From: DASWOJ01 sp964250755
GTDB taxonomy: Bacteria; Pseudomonadota; Alphaproteobacteria; Acetobacterales; Acetobacteraceae
DNA: 64,000 nucleotides
Direction: 5' to 3'
Assembly: GCA_964250755.1 (NCBI GenBank)
Contig: CAXUHB010000002.1
Location: forward strand, 1-64,000
In this document: positions 1 through 8,947 of the stretch, one piece after another
How the letters are laid out: each line of letters opens with the position of its first letter
Numbering within the stretch: the first letter of the stretch is position 1
Translations under genes and position numbers: made by a program
The notes under the pieces: model-generated
Database searches by the model: none
What the model was told of the DNA's origin: nothing
What the model saw: only the letters and a program-made list of their open reading frames with translations

Positions 1-1
1 C

Positions 2-328
2 CTGCGCGCCCAGGCCGAGCCGACCTATGACGACGAGGTGACGGAGGGCGCGGACGAGGAGGACGCCGGCGGCAAGGGCGGCAACCCCGCTCTGTCCGGC
101 ATCGCGGGCGCCGGGGACGGGGAGCAGAACCTGTTCGACCAGGCCGTCGCGGTGGTGACGCGGGAGGGCAAGGCGAGCACGAGCTTCATTCAGCGCCACC
201 TGTCCATCGGCTACAACCGGGCGGCCAAGCTGATCGAGCAGATGGAGAAGGAAGGCGTCATCACGCCGGCGAACCACGTGGGCAAGCGGGAGGTGCTGGC
301 GCGGGTGACGCGGGACGACGACGAGTAG
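2..328 (+). CDS. ftsK: DNA translocase FtsK, C-terminal end (partial)
   Basis: Only the last 108 residues are in the window; the reading frame is open at the left edge. An acidic and glycine-rich linker is followed by the FtsK gamma winged-helix domain, with the characteristic run LFDQAVAVV and then SFIQRHLSIGYNRAA and EGVITPAN. In FtsK this domain reads KOPS sequences and contacts XerD, so that the septum-bound hexameric motor pumps DNA towards dif during chromosome dimer resolution. The stop is followed by a short gap and the converging methyltransferase gene. The family assignment is secure; only the missing start is unknown. Confidence 0.93.
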   Translation: MRAQAEPTYDDEVTEGADEEDAGGKGGNPALSGIAGAGDGEQNLFDQAVAVVTREGKASTSFIQRHLSIGYNRAAKLIEQMEKEGVITPANHVGKREVLARVTRDDDE

Positions 329-355
329 GCCGCCCCACCCCCCGTTACGATGCCG

Positions 356-2179
356 CTATGCCGCCCCTAGGCCGTCGCTGCCCCCGTTCGTGAACGCCAC
401 GATCTCCCGCCCGCATAGCCGCGGCACGAACAGCAGGGCGCAGTCGGCGTCCGCCCGCTCCCTGGACATGGCGAGGTAGCCGCCCCCCTGCCCCTGCGTC
501 AGCAGCCACCGCGCGTAGGCCAGCCAAGTGGCGTGCATCGCGGGCTGGCACAGGAACATCTTGTTGGCGCAGGTCGCGAAGGCCGCCAGCCCGCCCTCCC
601 CGGCGGCGCCCAGGTAGCGGAACAGCCCCTCCGCCACGCCGGGCAGCGCGAGGCTGAGCGCGTCGTCCAGCGCCACGATGCCCCCTGGGGACAGCACGGA
701 CGCCGCCAGCGCCAGGTCGCCCGCCACATCGTCCGCCTCGTGCCCGGCGTCCACGCTGATGACGCTGTAGCCGGCGGGGCAGTGCCGCAGCAGCGCCGCC
801 GCGTCCAGGTCCCGCGTGCTGGCCTGCAGGAGCAGCGGCGGCACCGTGCCCGGCGCGGCCCCGACGACCGACGCCGTGATCCCCGCCACGAGGTGGGGCA
901 CATGCTCCGCGGCGACGGGCTGCCCGATCCGCTCGATGAACAGGTCCACGCCCACCACCGGCAGCCCCGTGCCGCCATGCTGCGCCGCCAGCAGGGCCAG
1001 GTATTTGCCGGCATACACGCCAAGCTCCAGCACGCCGGTCCGCAGGTCCAGCGCCGCCTGCAGCCGGCACAGCCGTGCCGTGAGGTCCGCCGCCTCCGGC
1101 TGCAGCCAGCCCTTGATGCCGGCCACCGCCGCGAACCCGGGCGGCAGCGCGGCCCCGTCCGGCAGCAGCGCCGCGAAGTCGCGCGCCTCTGCCGCCATGG
1201 GCACGCTGGGCAGTCGGACCGGAACGGCTGGACCGGGCGCGCGCGGCCGGGCCACGATGGTTGCGAACAACTGCGCGGCGCCGCCGCCCCGCTCCGCCGC
1301 ACGGTCCATCTCGATCAGCTCGTCCAGCAGCGCGTTGTCGGCGGCGCTGTCCGGGTCGAAGTTGTGGACGATGCCCAGCAGCACCTCGTAGGTCAGCCGC
1401 ATCCCGGACGGCACGGCTTCCACGTCGAAGAACCGCCGCAGCGCGGGGATGATGTCGGCTGAGCGCGGGGCCTCGCTCGGGTCCTGCCGGTCAAACTCCG
1501 GCAACGGCGTGCGCTGGATGGCCTGCTTCTCCCGCCCGCCGTTGAAACGGTCCCGGCGCTTGTCCGGCGGCAGCCGGTCCAGCATCCGGTTCATCAGCGC
1601 CAGGTGCGCGTCCGAGTACTGCATCCGCGACGGACCCACGTAGTCGTTGGCGAACAGCATCCCGCCGGGCCGCAGCGCCAGGGCGCATTGCGCGAACAGG
1701 TGCTCCAGGTTGGCGATGTGGTGCAGCGAGTGGTTGGCGTAGATCAGGTCGTAGGCCCCCGGCTCCAGCGTCAGCGTGTTGCCGTCGCGGACCTGGAAGC
1801 GCATCCCGTCCAGGCCCGCCGCCCCTGCCCTGGCCTGCGCCGCTGCGACTGCGCCCTCCGCCACGTCGAAGGCGTCCAGCTGCGTGAACCAGCCCTGCTC
1901 CATCAGTTGGAACGCGATGCTGCCGTCGCCGCAGCCGATTTCCAGCGCGCGCGCCGCTGGGCGCGCGACCCGGCCGGCCACCCAGTCGAACGGCTCCAGG
2001 CCGCCGAAGTGGTCGTCGTGGATGCTCTGCCGCAGCCGGGGGTGGTCTATGGCGTAGAACCATCCCTCGCGCCCCGGCGAGGCGCGTTGCGCCAGCAGGC
2101 CGGACCACCGCTGCGACGCCTTGCCCGCGTCTGCTCCCCCGTCCATCCCTGGGTCCACCCCGGTCGGCTGATCCGCCAT
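356..2179 (-). CDS. Two-domain SAM-dependent methyltransferase
   Basis: A 607-residue protein with two apparently separate Rossmann methyltransferase modules. The first (about residues 75-200) has the SAM motif I LEIGCGDGS and a methyltransferase motif with HSLHHIANLEHLF and LRPGGMLF. The second (about residues 375-520) has LELGVYAGKY, GVDLFIERIG and SPGGIVALDDAL, resembling Methyltransf_24 or class I enzymes. The substrate cannot be told. Such two-domain proteins in alphaproteobacteria are often linked to glycan or small-molecule modification, but no neighbour supports that here. It ends about 27 bases before the convergent ftsK stop. Confidence 0.8.
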   Translation of the reverse strand: MADQPTGVDPGMDGGADAGKASQRWSGLLAQRASPGREGWFYAIDHPRLRQSIHDDHFGGLEPFDWVAGRVARPAARALEIGCGDGSIAFQLMEQGWFTQLDAFDVAEGAVAAAQARAGAAGLDGMRFQVRDGNTLTLEPGAYDLIYANHSLHHIANLEHLFAQCALALRPGGMLFANDYVGPSRMQYSDAHLALMNRMLDRLPPDKRRDRFNGGREKQAIQRTPLPEFDRQDPSEAPRSADIIPALRRFFDVEAVPSGMRLTYEVLLGIVHNFDPDSAADNALLDELIEMDRAAERGGGAAQLFATIVARPRAPGPAVPVRLPSVPMAAEARDFAALLPDGAALPPGFAAVAGIKGWLQPEAADLTARLCRLQAALDLRTGVLELGVYAGKYLALLAAQHGGTGLPVVGVDLFIERIGQPVAAEHVPHLVAGITASVVGAAPGTVPPLLLQASTRDLDAAALLRHCPAGYSVISVDAGHEADDVAGDLALAASVLSPGGIVALDDALSLALPGVAEGLFRYLGAAGEGGLAAFATCANKMFLCQPAMHATWLAYARWLLTQGQGGGYLAMSRERADADCALLFVPRLCGREIVAFTNGGSDGLGAA

Positions 2180-2216
2180 GCCGCGCCCCTCGATGCTTGC
2201 CGGGCCGTGCGCCGCC

Positions 2217-2879
2217 CTACCGCCGCGCCAGCCGGCCTTCCCACCACTGCACCAGCCGCGTCGCCGGGAACAGCAGCGCGAAGTAGATCAGCGCCACCAC
2301 GGTATAGACCTCCAGCGGCTTGTAGGTGTCCGCCGTGATGAGCGTGCCCTGATACAGCAGGTCCGGCACCGCGATGGTGCTGACCAGCGAGGTGTTCTTG
2401 AGTTGGATGATGGATTGGTTCATGAACGGCGGTACCATGCGCCGCACCGCCTGCGGCAGCACGACCTGGCGCATAACCTGTCCCCAGCGCAGGCCCAAGG
2501 CCCGGGCGGCGTCCCACTGGCCGGCCTCGATGGACACGATGCCGCCGCGGAAGATCTCGGCGTAGAACGCCCCGGTGTACAGCGACAGCACCAGCACCGC
2601 GGCCACCAGCGCCGGAATCTGGATGCCCAGGATGACGGGCAGCGCGTAGTAGAACCAGATGATCTGCACCAGCAGCGGCGTGCAGCGGAACACTTCGATG
2701 AACGCCACCAGCGGCGCGTTGACCCACCATCGGCGCGACAGCCGGCCCAGCCCCAGCGCCAGCCCGATCACCAGGCCCAGCAGCACCGTCCCCGCGGTGT
2801 AGGCCAGCGTGACGCCGATCCCCACCAGGAACAGGTGGGTGTAGCGCAGCAGGAAGCCGAACCCCCACTCGTAGCCCAC
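2217..2879 (-). CDS. Polar amino-acid ABC transporter permease (HisM/GlnP family)
   Basis: A 220-residue inner-membrane permease with several hydrophobic segments. The family EAA-loop signature is visible as EAGQWDAARALGLRWGQ (about residues 137-152), followed by VVLPQAVRRMVPPFMNQ, which contacts the ATPase. It lies directly downstream of a family-3 periplasmic binding protein in the same direction with a 13-base gap, so the two are probably cotranscribed. No ATP-binding subunit is present in the window; the ATPase must be encoded elsewhere or shared. Confidence 0.9.
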   Translation of the reverse strand: MGYEWGFGFLLRYTHLFLVGIGVTLAYTAGTVLLGLVIGLALGLGRLSRRWWVNAPLVAFIEVFRCTPLLVQIIWFYYALPVILGIQIPALVAAVLVLSLYTGAFYAEIFRGGIVSIEAGQWDAARALGLRWGQVMRQVVLPQAVRRMVPPFMNQSIIQLKNTSLVSTIAVPDLLYQGTLITADTYKPLEVYTVVALIYFALLFPATRLVQWWEGRLARR

Positions 2880-2892
2880 GCGGCTTGTCCGG

Positions 2893-3744
2893 TTAGAAGA
2901 CGACCTCGGACGGCACGTCGTCCGGCGTCACGCCGTTCAGGGCCAGGCCGCCCAGCAGCCAGTCGCGGATTTGGCCGACGCCGCGGTTGTAGTCTATCCA
3001 GGCGTTCACGACGTCCACGAACCGCGTGTCCGGCTCCCGGCGCACGCCGAAGTTGCTGGGCAGCGCCACCAGGGGGCCTGTCAGCAGGTGGTAGGGGCCG
3101 AGCGCGCGGTTGCGGGCGATGGTGCTGAGGCCCAGCATCGCCGCCAGGACGAACACGTCGGCGCGTCCGGACTGGAAGGCCAGCGTCGCCTCGTCCCGCG
3201 TCTTGTAGGCGGTGATCTGCGCCTTGGGGGCGTATCGCCGGGCCGCGGTTTCGTGCAGGGAGCCGAGGTCGCAGACGATCCGCACGTCCGCGTTGTTCAC
3301 GTCCGCCCAGGTCTTGGGGTCGAAGCCCTTCCGGGCCAGGCAGCCGTAGGGATGGGTGAAGAAGGGCCGCGTGAAGCCGATGGACAGCGCCCGCGCCGGG
3401 GTCGGGCCCAGCGCGAAGGCGAGGTCTATCTTGTTGGACACGAGGTCCAGGACCGAGCCGCCATAGGTGCTCTCGACATACTCCAGCTTCGCGTCGAACA
3501 CCTTGGCGATATCCTTCGCAAACTCGATGGCGGCGCCCTTCCACTCGCCGGAGGCGAGGTCCTTGGCGAAGTAGGGCAGCTCTCCCGGCAGCGCCGCGAT
3601 GCGCAGGGTCTTGGTGCGGGTCACACGCTCGAAGGTGCTCTCTGGGGCTACGATCTGCGCCTGGGCGGCGCTCCCCAGCGCCAAGGCCGGCAACGCCAGC
3701 GCTGGCAATGCGGACCAGGTGATAATGCGGCGTCTGACGGTCAT
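2893..3744 (-). CDS. Transporter substrate-binding protein, SBP_bac_3 family
   Basis: A 283-residue periplasmic binding protein. Residues 1-29 form a Sec signal peptide with a twin-arginine-like start (MTVRRRIITW) and cleavage near AQAQ. The mature part has the family-3 pattern: LRIAALPGELPYF, WKGAAIEFAKDIAKVF, and the lobe-two segments DVRIVCDLGSLHE and DEATLAFQSGRADVFV. The likely ligand is a polar amino acid or related solute. It is paired with the downstream permease. The exact ligand cannot be read from the sequence. Confidence 0.9.
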   Translation of the reverse strand: MTVRRRIITWSALPALALPALALGSAAQAQIVAPESTFERVTRTKTLRIAALPGELPYFAKDLASGEWKGAAIEFAKDIAKVFDAKLEYVESTYGGSVLDLVSNKIDLAFALGPTPARALSIGFTRPFFTHPYGCLARKGFDPKTWADVNNADVRIVCDLGSLHETAARRYAPKAQITAYKTRDEATLAFQSGRADVFVLAAMLGLSTIARNRALGPYHLLTGPLVALPSNFGVRREPDTRFVDVVNAWIDYNRGVGQIRDWLLGGLALNGVTPDDVPSEVVF

Positions 3745-3791
3745 GGCGTCGCCCCCTCGTGCTGGTCACGTCCAAACTCAGATCCCGCCGT

Positions 3792-3887
3792 TGTTGCGAG
3801 CCGCTTGCGACGTGGGGATCCAGGGGCCGCGAGCGCAGCCCTTGCGGCTCCCCTATGCCGCGCCGCAAGCGCGGCTCGCAATGACGG
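3792..3887. repeat. Interspersed palindromic extragenic repeat
   Basis: The gap between the two binding-protein genes holds an element whose ends are inverted repeats: TTGCGAGCCGC at the left and GCGGCTCGCAA before ATGACGG at the right. Further GC-rich complementary blocks lie inside. The outer GTCATTGCGAG-type end is typical of short interspersed palindromic repeats found in many proteobacterial genomes. It may act as a transcription barrier or mRNA-stabilising structure; that is inference. Confidence 0.55.
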
Positions 3888-3910
3888 GTGCTGGCCGACG
3901 CCGGTCCGGC

Positions 3911-5161
3911 TCACTTGCCCACGTTCCAAGTGGGATCCTGCACCGCGACATCCGCCGGATACACCGTGCGGAACGCGCCGTTCACCACCTGCTGGATCAC
4001 CGGCGTCGCCTCCTGGTTCTGCCCGGTCTCATCGAAGCGGATACCGCGCCAGGGCATGATCGTCTGGTCGCCGGGCACGTTGGTGGCCATCAGCGCCTTG
4101 CGTATGTCGTCCGGCTTGGCCGACCCGGCGCGGTTGATGGCGTCGGCCAGCACCTGCACCGCGACCACCTGGCGCGAGGTGTTGTCGTTCAGGTCCTTGC
4201 CCGCCTTGGCTCGGAACATCGCCAGCACCGGCGCGATGGCTGGGCGCGACTTGGTGGCGTCGGCGGCGAAGGAGGAGCGGCTCAGCACCCCTTCCGCCAG
4301 CGGCCCTGCGGCGGTCAGGAACGCCTGCTCCTGGAAGCCTGCCGCCTGCGCCATGACGGCGCGCGGCTTGTAGCCCAGCTCCTGCAGGCTCCGCATGATG
4401 AGGATGGCATCGGACGTGTAGGACGACGGCATCAGGACGTCGGCGTCGGCGGCCTTCAACCGCTGTGCCTCGGCCGACAGGGACGGCGAGTTCGCGCGGT
4501 ACTTGATGTCCGCCGCCACGGTGATCCCTGCCGCGCCCGCCAGGCTGCGCTGCACGGCGCTGCTGTCAGCTCCAAAGATGCTGTCCTCGTAGAACAGCGC
4601 GACGGACTTCACGGGCCGCCCGGTCTTGGCGCCGACCTGCTTGTAGAAGTCGAACATCGCCGCCGTGAACATCTCGTCATGCGGGCTGGTTCGGAAGAAC
4701 CACTTGAGGCCGCGCTTGTGCAGGCTGGGGGAAGAGTTGTCCATCGAGAGGTAGGGCACCTCATACCGCTCGGCCACCTGACTGATGGTGGCGGCAGTGG
4801 CGCTGGTGTAGCTGCCGATGATGGCAGCGACCTTGTCCTGGGTGATCAGCCGCTCGGCTTCCGCCCGGGCCTTCTGCGGGTCGTTCTGGTGGTCGGCATA
4901 CACCACCCGTATCTTCGCCCCGCCCAGGCGGTCCAGCCCGCCCCCCTTCCCCATCAGCATCGGCAGCGGGTCATGCGTGCCGTTCACGATCTCCAGCATG
5001 GTATCTATGGCGGCGCGGGCGTCGGCGCCGACCTGCGCGGCGTTGCCGGTCAGGGGGTAGATCGCCCCGATCACGACCTCGTCCGCGGCGTATGCGGGGG
5101 CGGCGGCCAGCAGCGATCCCGCCGCCGCAGCGGTCAGGGCGAGGTATTCACGACGCTTCAT
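3911..5161 (-). CDS. Branched-chain amino-acid-type ABC substrate-binding protein
   Basis: A 416-residue Peripla_BP_6 (LivJ/urea-type) protein. The start MKRREYLALTAAAAGSLLAA opens a signal peptide with a Tat-like KRREYL motif ending at AYAADEV. Family hallmarks are VVIGAIYPLTGNAAQVG, RVVYADHQNDPQKARAEAERLI, and AIIGSYTSATAATISQVAE. Reading further upstream would run into the tRNA-His gene, so the start at 5161 is the sensible one. No permease or ATPase neighbours exist, so this is an orphan binding protein; ligands of this family include amino acids, amides and aromatic acids. Confidence 0.9.
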   Translation of the reverse strand: MKRREYLALTAAAAGSLLAAAPAYAADEVVIGAIYPLTGNAAQVGADARAAIDTMLEIVNGTHDPLPMLMGKGGGLDRLGGAKIRVVYADHQNDPQKARAEAERLITQDKVAAIIGSYTSATAATISQVAERYEVPYLSMDNSSPSLHKRGLKWFFRTSPHDEMFTAAMFDFYKQVGAKTGRPVKSVALFYEDSIFGADSSAVQRSLAGAAGITVAADIKYRANSPSLSAEAQRLKAADADVLMPSSYTSDAILIMRSLQELGYKPRAVMAQAAGFQEQAFLTAAGPLAEGVLSRSSFAADATKSRPAIAPVLAMFRAKAGKDLNDNTSRQVVAVQVLADAINRAGSAKPDDIRKALMATNVPGDQTIMPWRGIRFDETGQNQEATPVIQQVVNGAFRTVYPADVAVQDPTWNVGK

Positions 5162-5251
5162 CAATGCGGACTCCCGTGTGCAGCGGCGGGAGTGAAGCAT
5201 GGGGCGTGCCGCGATGCACGCCCTGGCGTTACGATTTCGGGAAAGGCGCGC

Positions 5252-5327
5252 TGGGGTGAACGACGGGGATCGAACCCGCGACAACCGGTACCACAAACCG
5301 GCGCTCTACCAACTGAGCTACGTCCAC
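5252..5327 (-). tRNA. tRNA-His (anticodon GTG), CCA encoded
   Basis: Read on the minus strand, the 7-bp acceptor GTGGACG pairs with CGTTCAC. The D arm holds TAGCTCAGTTGGTAGAGC, the anticodon loop is TTTGTGG with anticodon GTG, and the T arm holds GGTTCGATCC. The discriminator is C73 and the preceding base, 5328, is G. That supplies the G-1:C73 pair unique to tRNA-His. The 3' CCA is encoded at 5252-5254. It sits between the LivJ-like gene and the aminotransferase gene. Confidence 0.97.
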
Positions 5328-5353
5328 CACAAGCGCGGGCCGCGGTTCTAGGG

Positions 5354-6580
5354 CTAGTCGCCTGCCGCCGTCAACCGCTCCGTGCCGTCCGCGGCGCCGT
5401 TCCGGGCCGCACCGAAGTGCCGGGCCAGCCGCGCCACGGCCTCGTCCAGCACCTCGTCTCGCTTGCAGAAGGCGAAGCGCGCGTAGTGGCCCGGCGCCTT
5501 CCCTTCGTAGAAGGCGGACACCGGGATCGCCGTCACCCCGGCGTGCTCGGTGATGTGCCGGCAGAACGCCACGTCGTCCCCGTGGAAACCCAGGGGCGCG
5601 AAGTCGGCCGTCACGAAGTAGCTGCCCATTGCCGGCAGCACCCCGAAGCCGATGGCCGACAGCCCGTCCGACAGCCGCGTCCGCTTCGCCCCCAGCGCAG
5701 CCCCCAGCCCGGCGAAGTAGGCGTCGTCCTTGGCCAGCCCGACCGCCACCGCGCGCTGCAGGTTGGGCGGGGTGGTGAAGGTCAGGTTCTGGTGCGCCTT
5801 GGCGACGATGCCGCACAGGGCTGCCGGGCCGGTGACGTAGCCGATCTTCCAGCCGGTCAGGCTGAACGTCTTGCCGGCGCTGCCGATGCGCAGGCAGCGG
5901 TCCCGCATCCCCGGCAGGGTCATCAAGGGGATGTGCCGCCAACCGTCGAAGGTCAGGTGCTCGTACACCTCGTCGCAGATGGCATAGGCGTCGTGGCGGC
6001 TGACGAGGTCGGCAATGAAGGCCAGTTCGGCGGCGGTGAACACCTTGCCGGTCGGGTTCATGGGCGTGTTCAGCAGGATGGCCTTGGTGCGTGGACCGAA
6101 GGCTGCCGCCAGCTCGGCCCGCGGCAGATCCCACTTGGGGGGCTGCAGGCGGACCAGGCGGGGGATGGCGCCCAGCAGGCGGACGACGGGCAGGTAGGTG
6201 TCGTACAGCGGCTCGATCAGCACGACCTCGTCGCCGGGGTTGAGCAGGGCCATCAGGCAGGCGGTGATGGCCTCGGTGGCGCCGGACGTGACGACGACCT
6301 CGGACGCGGGGTCCACGTCCAGGCCGTAGAAGCGCTGGTTGGCGTGGGCGACGGCCTGGCGCAGCTCGGGCACGCCGGTCAGGGGCGGATACTGGTTGCG
6401 CCCGTCCCGCAACGCGTCGGCGGCGGCCTGCACCACGTCCGCCGGACCGTCGGTGTCGGGGAAGCCTTGGCCCAGGTTGATCGCGCCGTGCTGCGCCGCC
6501 AGCGCGGACATGACGGTGAACACAGTCGTGCCCATGGCGGACAGCAGGTGGTTGGCGGGCTTCACGGGCGGGGCCTCCAT
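5354..6580 (-). CDS. PLP-dependent class I/II aminotransferase
   Basis: A 408-residue fold-type I aminotransferase. The start MEAPPVKPANHLLS is chosen because the longer reading frame upstream is not protein-like. INLGQGFPDTDGP, NQYPPLTGVPELRQAVA, VTSGATEAI, NTPMNPTGKVF and YAICDEVYEHLTF are all standard. The PLP lysine lies in GSAGKTFSLTGWKIGYV. The pattern is closest to the YbdL / kynurenine-oxoglutarate / methionine aminotransferase group. The amino donor cannot be specified. It is divergent from glnB, and its own promoter must lie in the 390-base gap. Confidence 0.9.
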   Translation of the reverse strand: MEAPPVKPANHLLSAMGTTVFTVMSALAAQHGAINLGQGFPDTDGPADVVQAAADALRDGRNQYPPLTGVPELRQAVAHANQRFYGLDVDPASEVVVTSGATEAITACLMALLNPGDEVVLIEPLYDTYLPVVRLLGAIPRLVRLQPPKWDLPRAELAAAFGPRTKAILLNTPMNPTGKVFTAAELAFIADLVSRHDAYAICDEVYEHLTFDGWRHIPLMTLPGMRDRCLRIGSAGKTFSLTGWKIGYVTGPAALCGIVAKAHQNLTFTTPPNLQRAVAVGLAKDDAYFAGLGAALGAKRTRLSDGLSAIGFGVLPAMGSYFVTADFAPLGFHGDDVAFCRHITEHAGVTAIPVSAFYEGKAPGHYARFAFCKRDEVLDEAVARLARHFGAARNGAADGTERLTAAGD

Positions 6581-6970
6581 AAAGGGATGGTCCTTTATGT
6601 GGGAAAGCGCGGATGGCTTCAACGTGCCTATGCCCTGGGCAGTTCCGGCGCATGCTGCACGGGTTGGGGCAGGCAGATGCTCCTGCTCCCTCCTCCGGGA
6701 CAGGAGTGGGGTGAGGGAAACGCCAAGCAGCGCCAAGCCAGCCATTGTTCAGGCTCCCGCGCCATTAAAGGGCGGTGCGTGCGGCCTCCCTTACCCTGGC
6801 CTTTGGTCCGCTTCGCGGCCCAAGCCCTGAGGGGGAGGGAGCAGCGGGTTTCACCCCACGTTGCCCGCTGGCACGCCTCATGCAACCCTTGTCTCCCGTC
6901 CCCCCGGCATTGCGGGCGATGGCGGGCAACAACTGGGGGACGCCGGGCAGCTTGCCCGGCGCATTGGCAC
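6581..6970 (+). promoter_or_regulatory. glnB upstream region between divergent genes
   Basis: This 390-base gap has no credible gene. It holds the sigma-54-type promoter at 6869-6884, GC-rich inverted sequences such as GCCGGGCAGCTTGCCCGGC close to the glnB start, and a stretch around 6670-6720 rich in CTCCCTC and GTGAGGG that looks like extragenic repeat DNA. A loosely palindromic GC-rich sequence near 6760-6780 could be an NtrC site, but the match is too weak to call. Confidence 0.5.
6869..6884 (+). promoter_or_regulatory. Sigma-54 (-24/-12) promoter for glnB-glnA
   Basis: The sequence TGGCACGCCTCATGCA matches the RpoN consensus TGGCACG-N4-TTGCW with one mismatch. The invariant GG (6870-6871) and GC (6882-6883) have exactly ten bases between them. 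It lies about 87 bases before the glnB start. NtrC-activated sigma-54 control of glnB or glnBA is well known in proteobacteria, so this fits nitrogen-limitation control of the operon. Confidence 0.75.
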
Positions 6971-7309
6971 ATGAAGAAGATCGAGGCAGTCATCAAGCCG
7001 TTCAAGCTGGATGAGGTGAAGGAGGCGCTGCACGAGGTTGGCCTGCAGGGGATCACGGTGGTGGAAGCCAAGGGCTTCGGCCGCCAGAAGGGCCATACGG
7101 AGCTGTATCGCGGCGCCGAATACGTGGTGGACTTCCTGCCAAAGGTCAAAATTGAGGTGATCTGCGAAGACGACGTGGCGGAGCGCGCGGTGGAGGCCAT
7201 CGTGACCGCTGCCCGCACCGGACGGATCGGCGACGGCAAGATATTCGTCAGCACGATTGACGAGGTCGTGCGCATCCGCACCGGGGAGCGCGGCAGGGAC
7301 GCGATCTAG
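6971..7309 (+). CDS. glnB: Nitrogen regulatory protein P-II
   Basis: A 112-residue PII trimer-forming signal protein starting MKKIEAVIKPFKLDEVKEAL. The T-loop has the uridylylation tyrosine in GHTELYRGAEYVVDF (Tyr51 by family numbering). The C-terminal part has GRIGDGKIFVSTIDEVVRIRTGE, the B and C loops that bind ATP/ADP. PII senses 2-oxoglutarate and glutamine and controls glutamine synthetase adenylylation and NtrB. It is followed after 93 bases by glnA and lies behind a sigma-54-type promoter. Confidence 0.97.
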   Translation: MKKIEAVIKPFKLDEVKEALHEVGLQGITVVEAKGFGRQKGHTELYRGAEYVVDFLPKVKIEVICEDDVAERAVEAIVTAARTGRIGDGKIFVSTIDEVVRIRTGERGRDAI

Positions 7310-7402
7310 GACTACCCCCGCTTTCGGCGCTGCCGGGGCTGGACTACACGCACACACGAGCCGGGCCGCGCGGGGCGGCCGGGACGAGGAGGACAGACTA
7401 GG

Positions 7403-8824
<1,422 letters not shown>

Positions 8825-8833
8825 TCGCTCCAG

Positions 8834-8861
8834 GCACCCCCGGCAGCGTTGCCGGGGGTGC
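8834..8861 (+). terminator. Terminator hairpin after glnA
   Basis: A perfect 12-bp stem (GCACCCCCGGCA / TGCCGGGGGTGC) with a 4-base GCGT loop begins 10 bases after the glnA stop. There is no long T tract, as is common in very GC-rich genomes, so strength as an intrinsic terminator is inferred from the stem. Confidence 0.75.
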
Positions 8862-8947
8862 GCCTCCTGAGTCGCGCTGAGATGCGCATTGCTTCTTTAC
8901 GCGCCGCGGTGGCATCGCCCGGCCAGACCTTTTGAAAGTCGCCCGTC

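Noticed and set aside
5229..6653. Minus-strand open frame running through the aminotransferase gene and tRNA-His
   Set aside because: It is out of frame with the aminotransferase and contains the tRNA; composition is that of a shadow.
3599..6970. Very long open frame on the plus strand reading into glnB
   Set aside because: It is the antisense of the LivJ-like, tRNA-His and aminotransferase genes; only the last 112 codons, from ATG 6971, are the PII gene.
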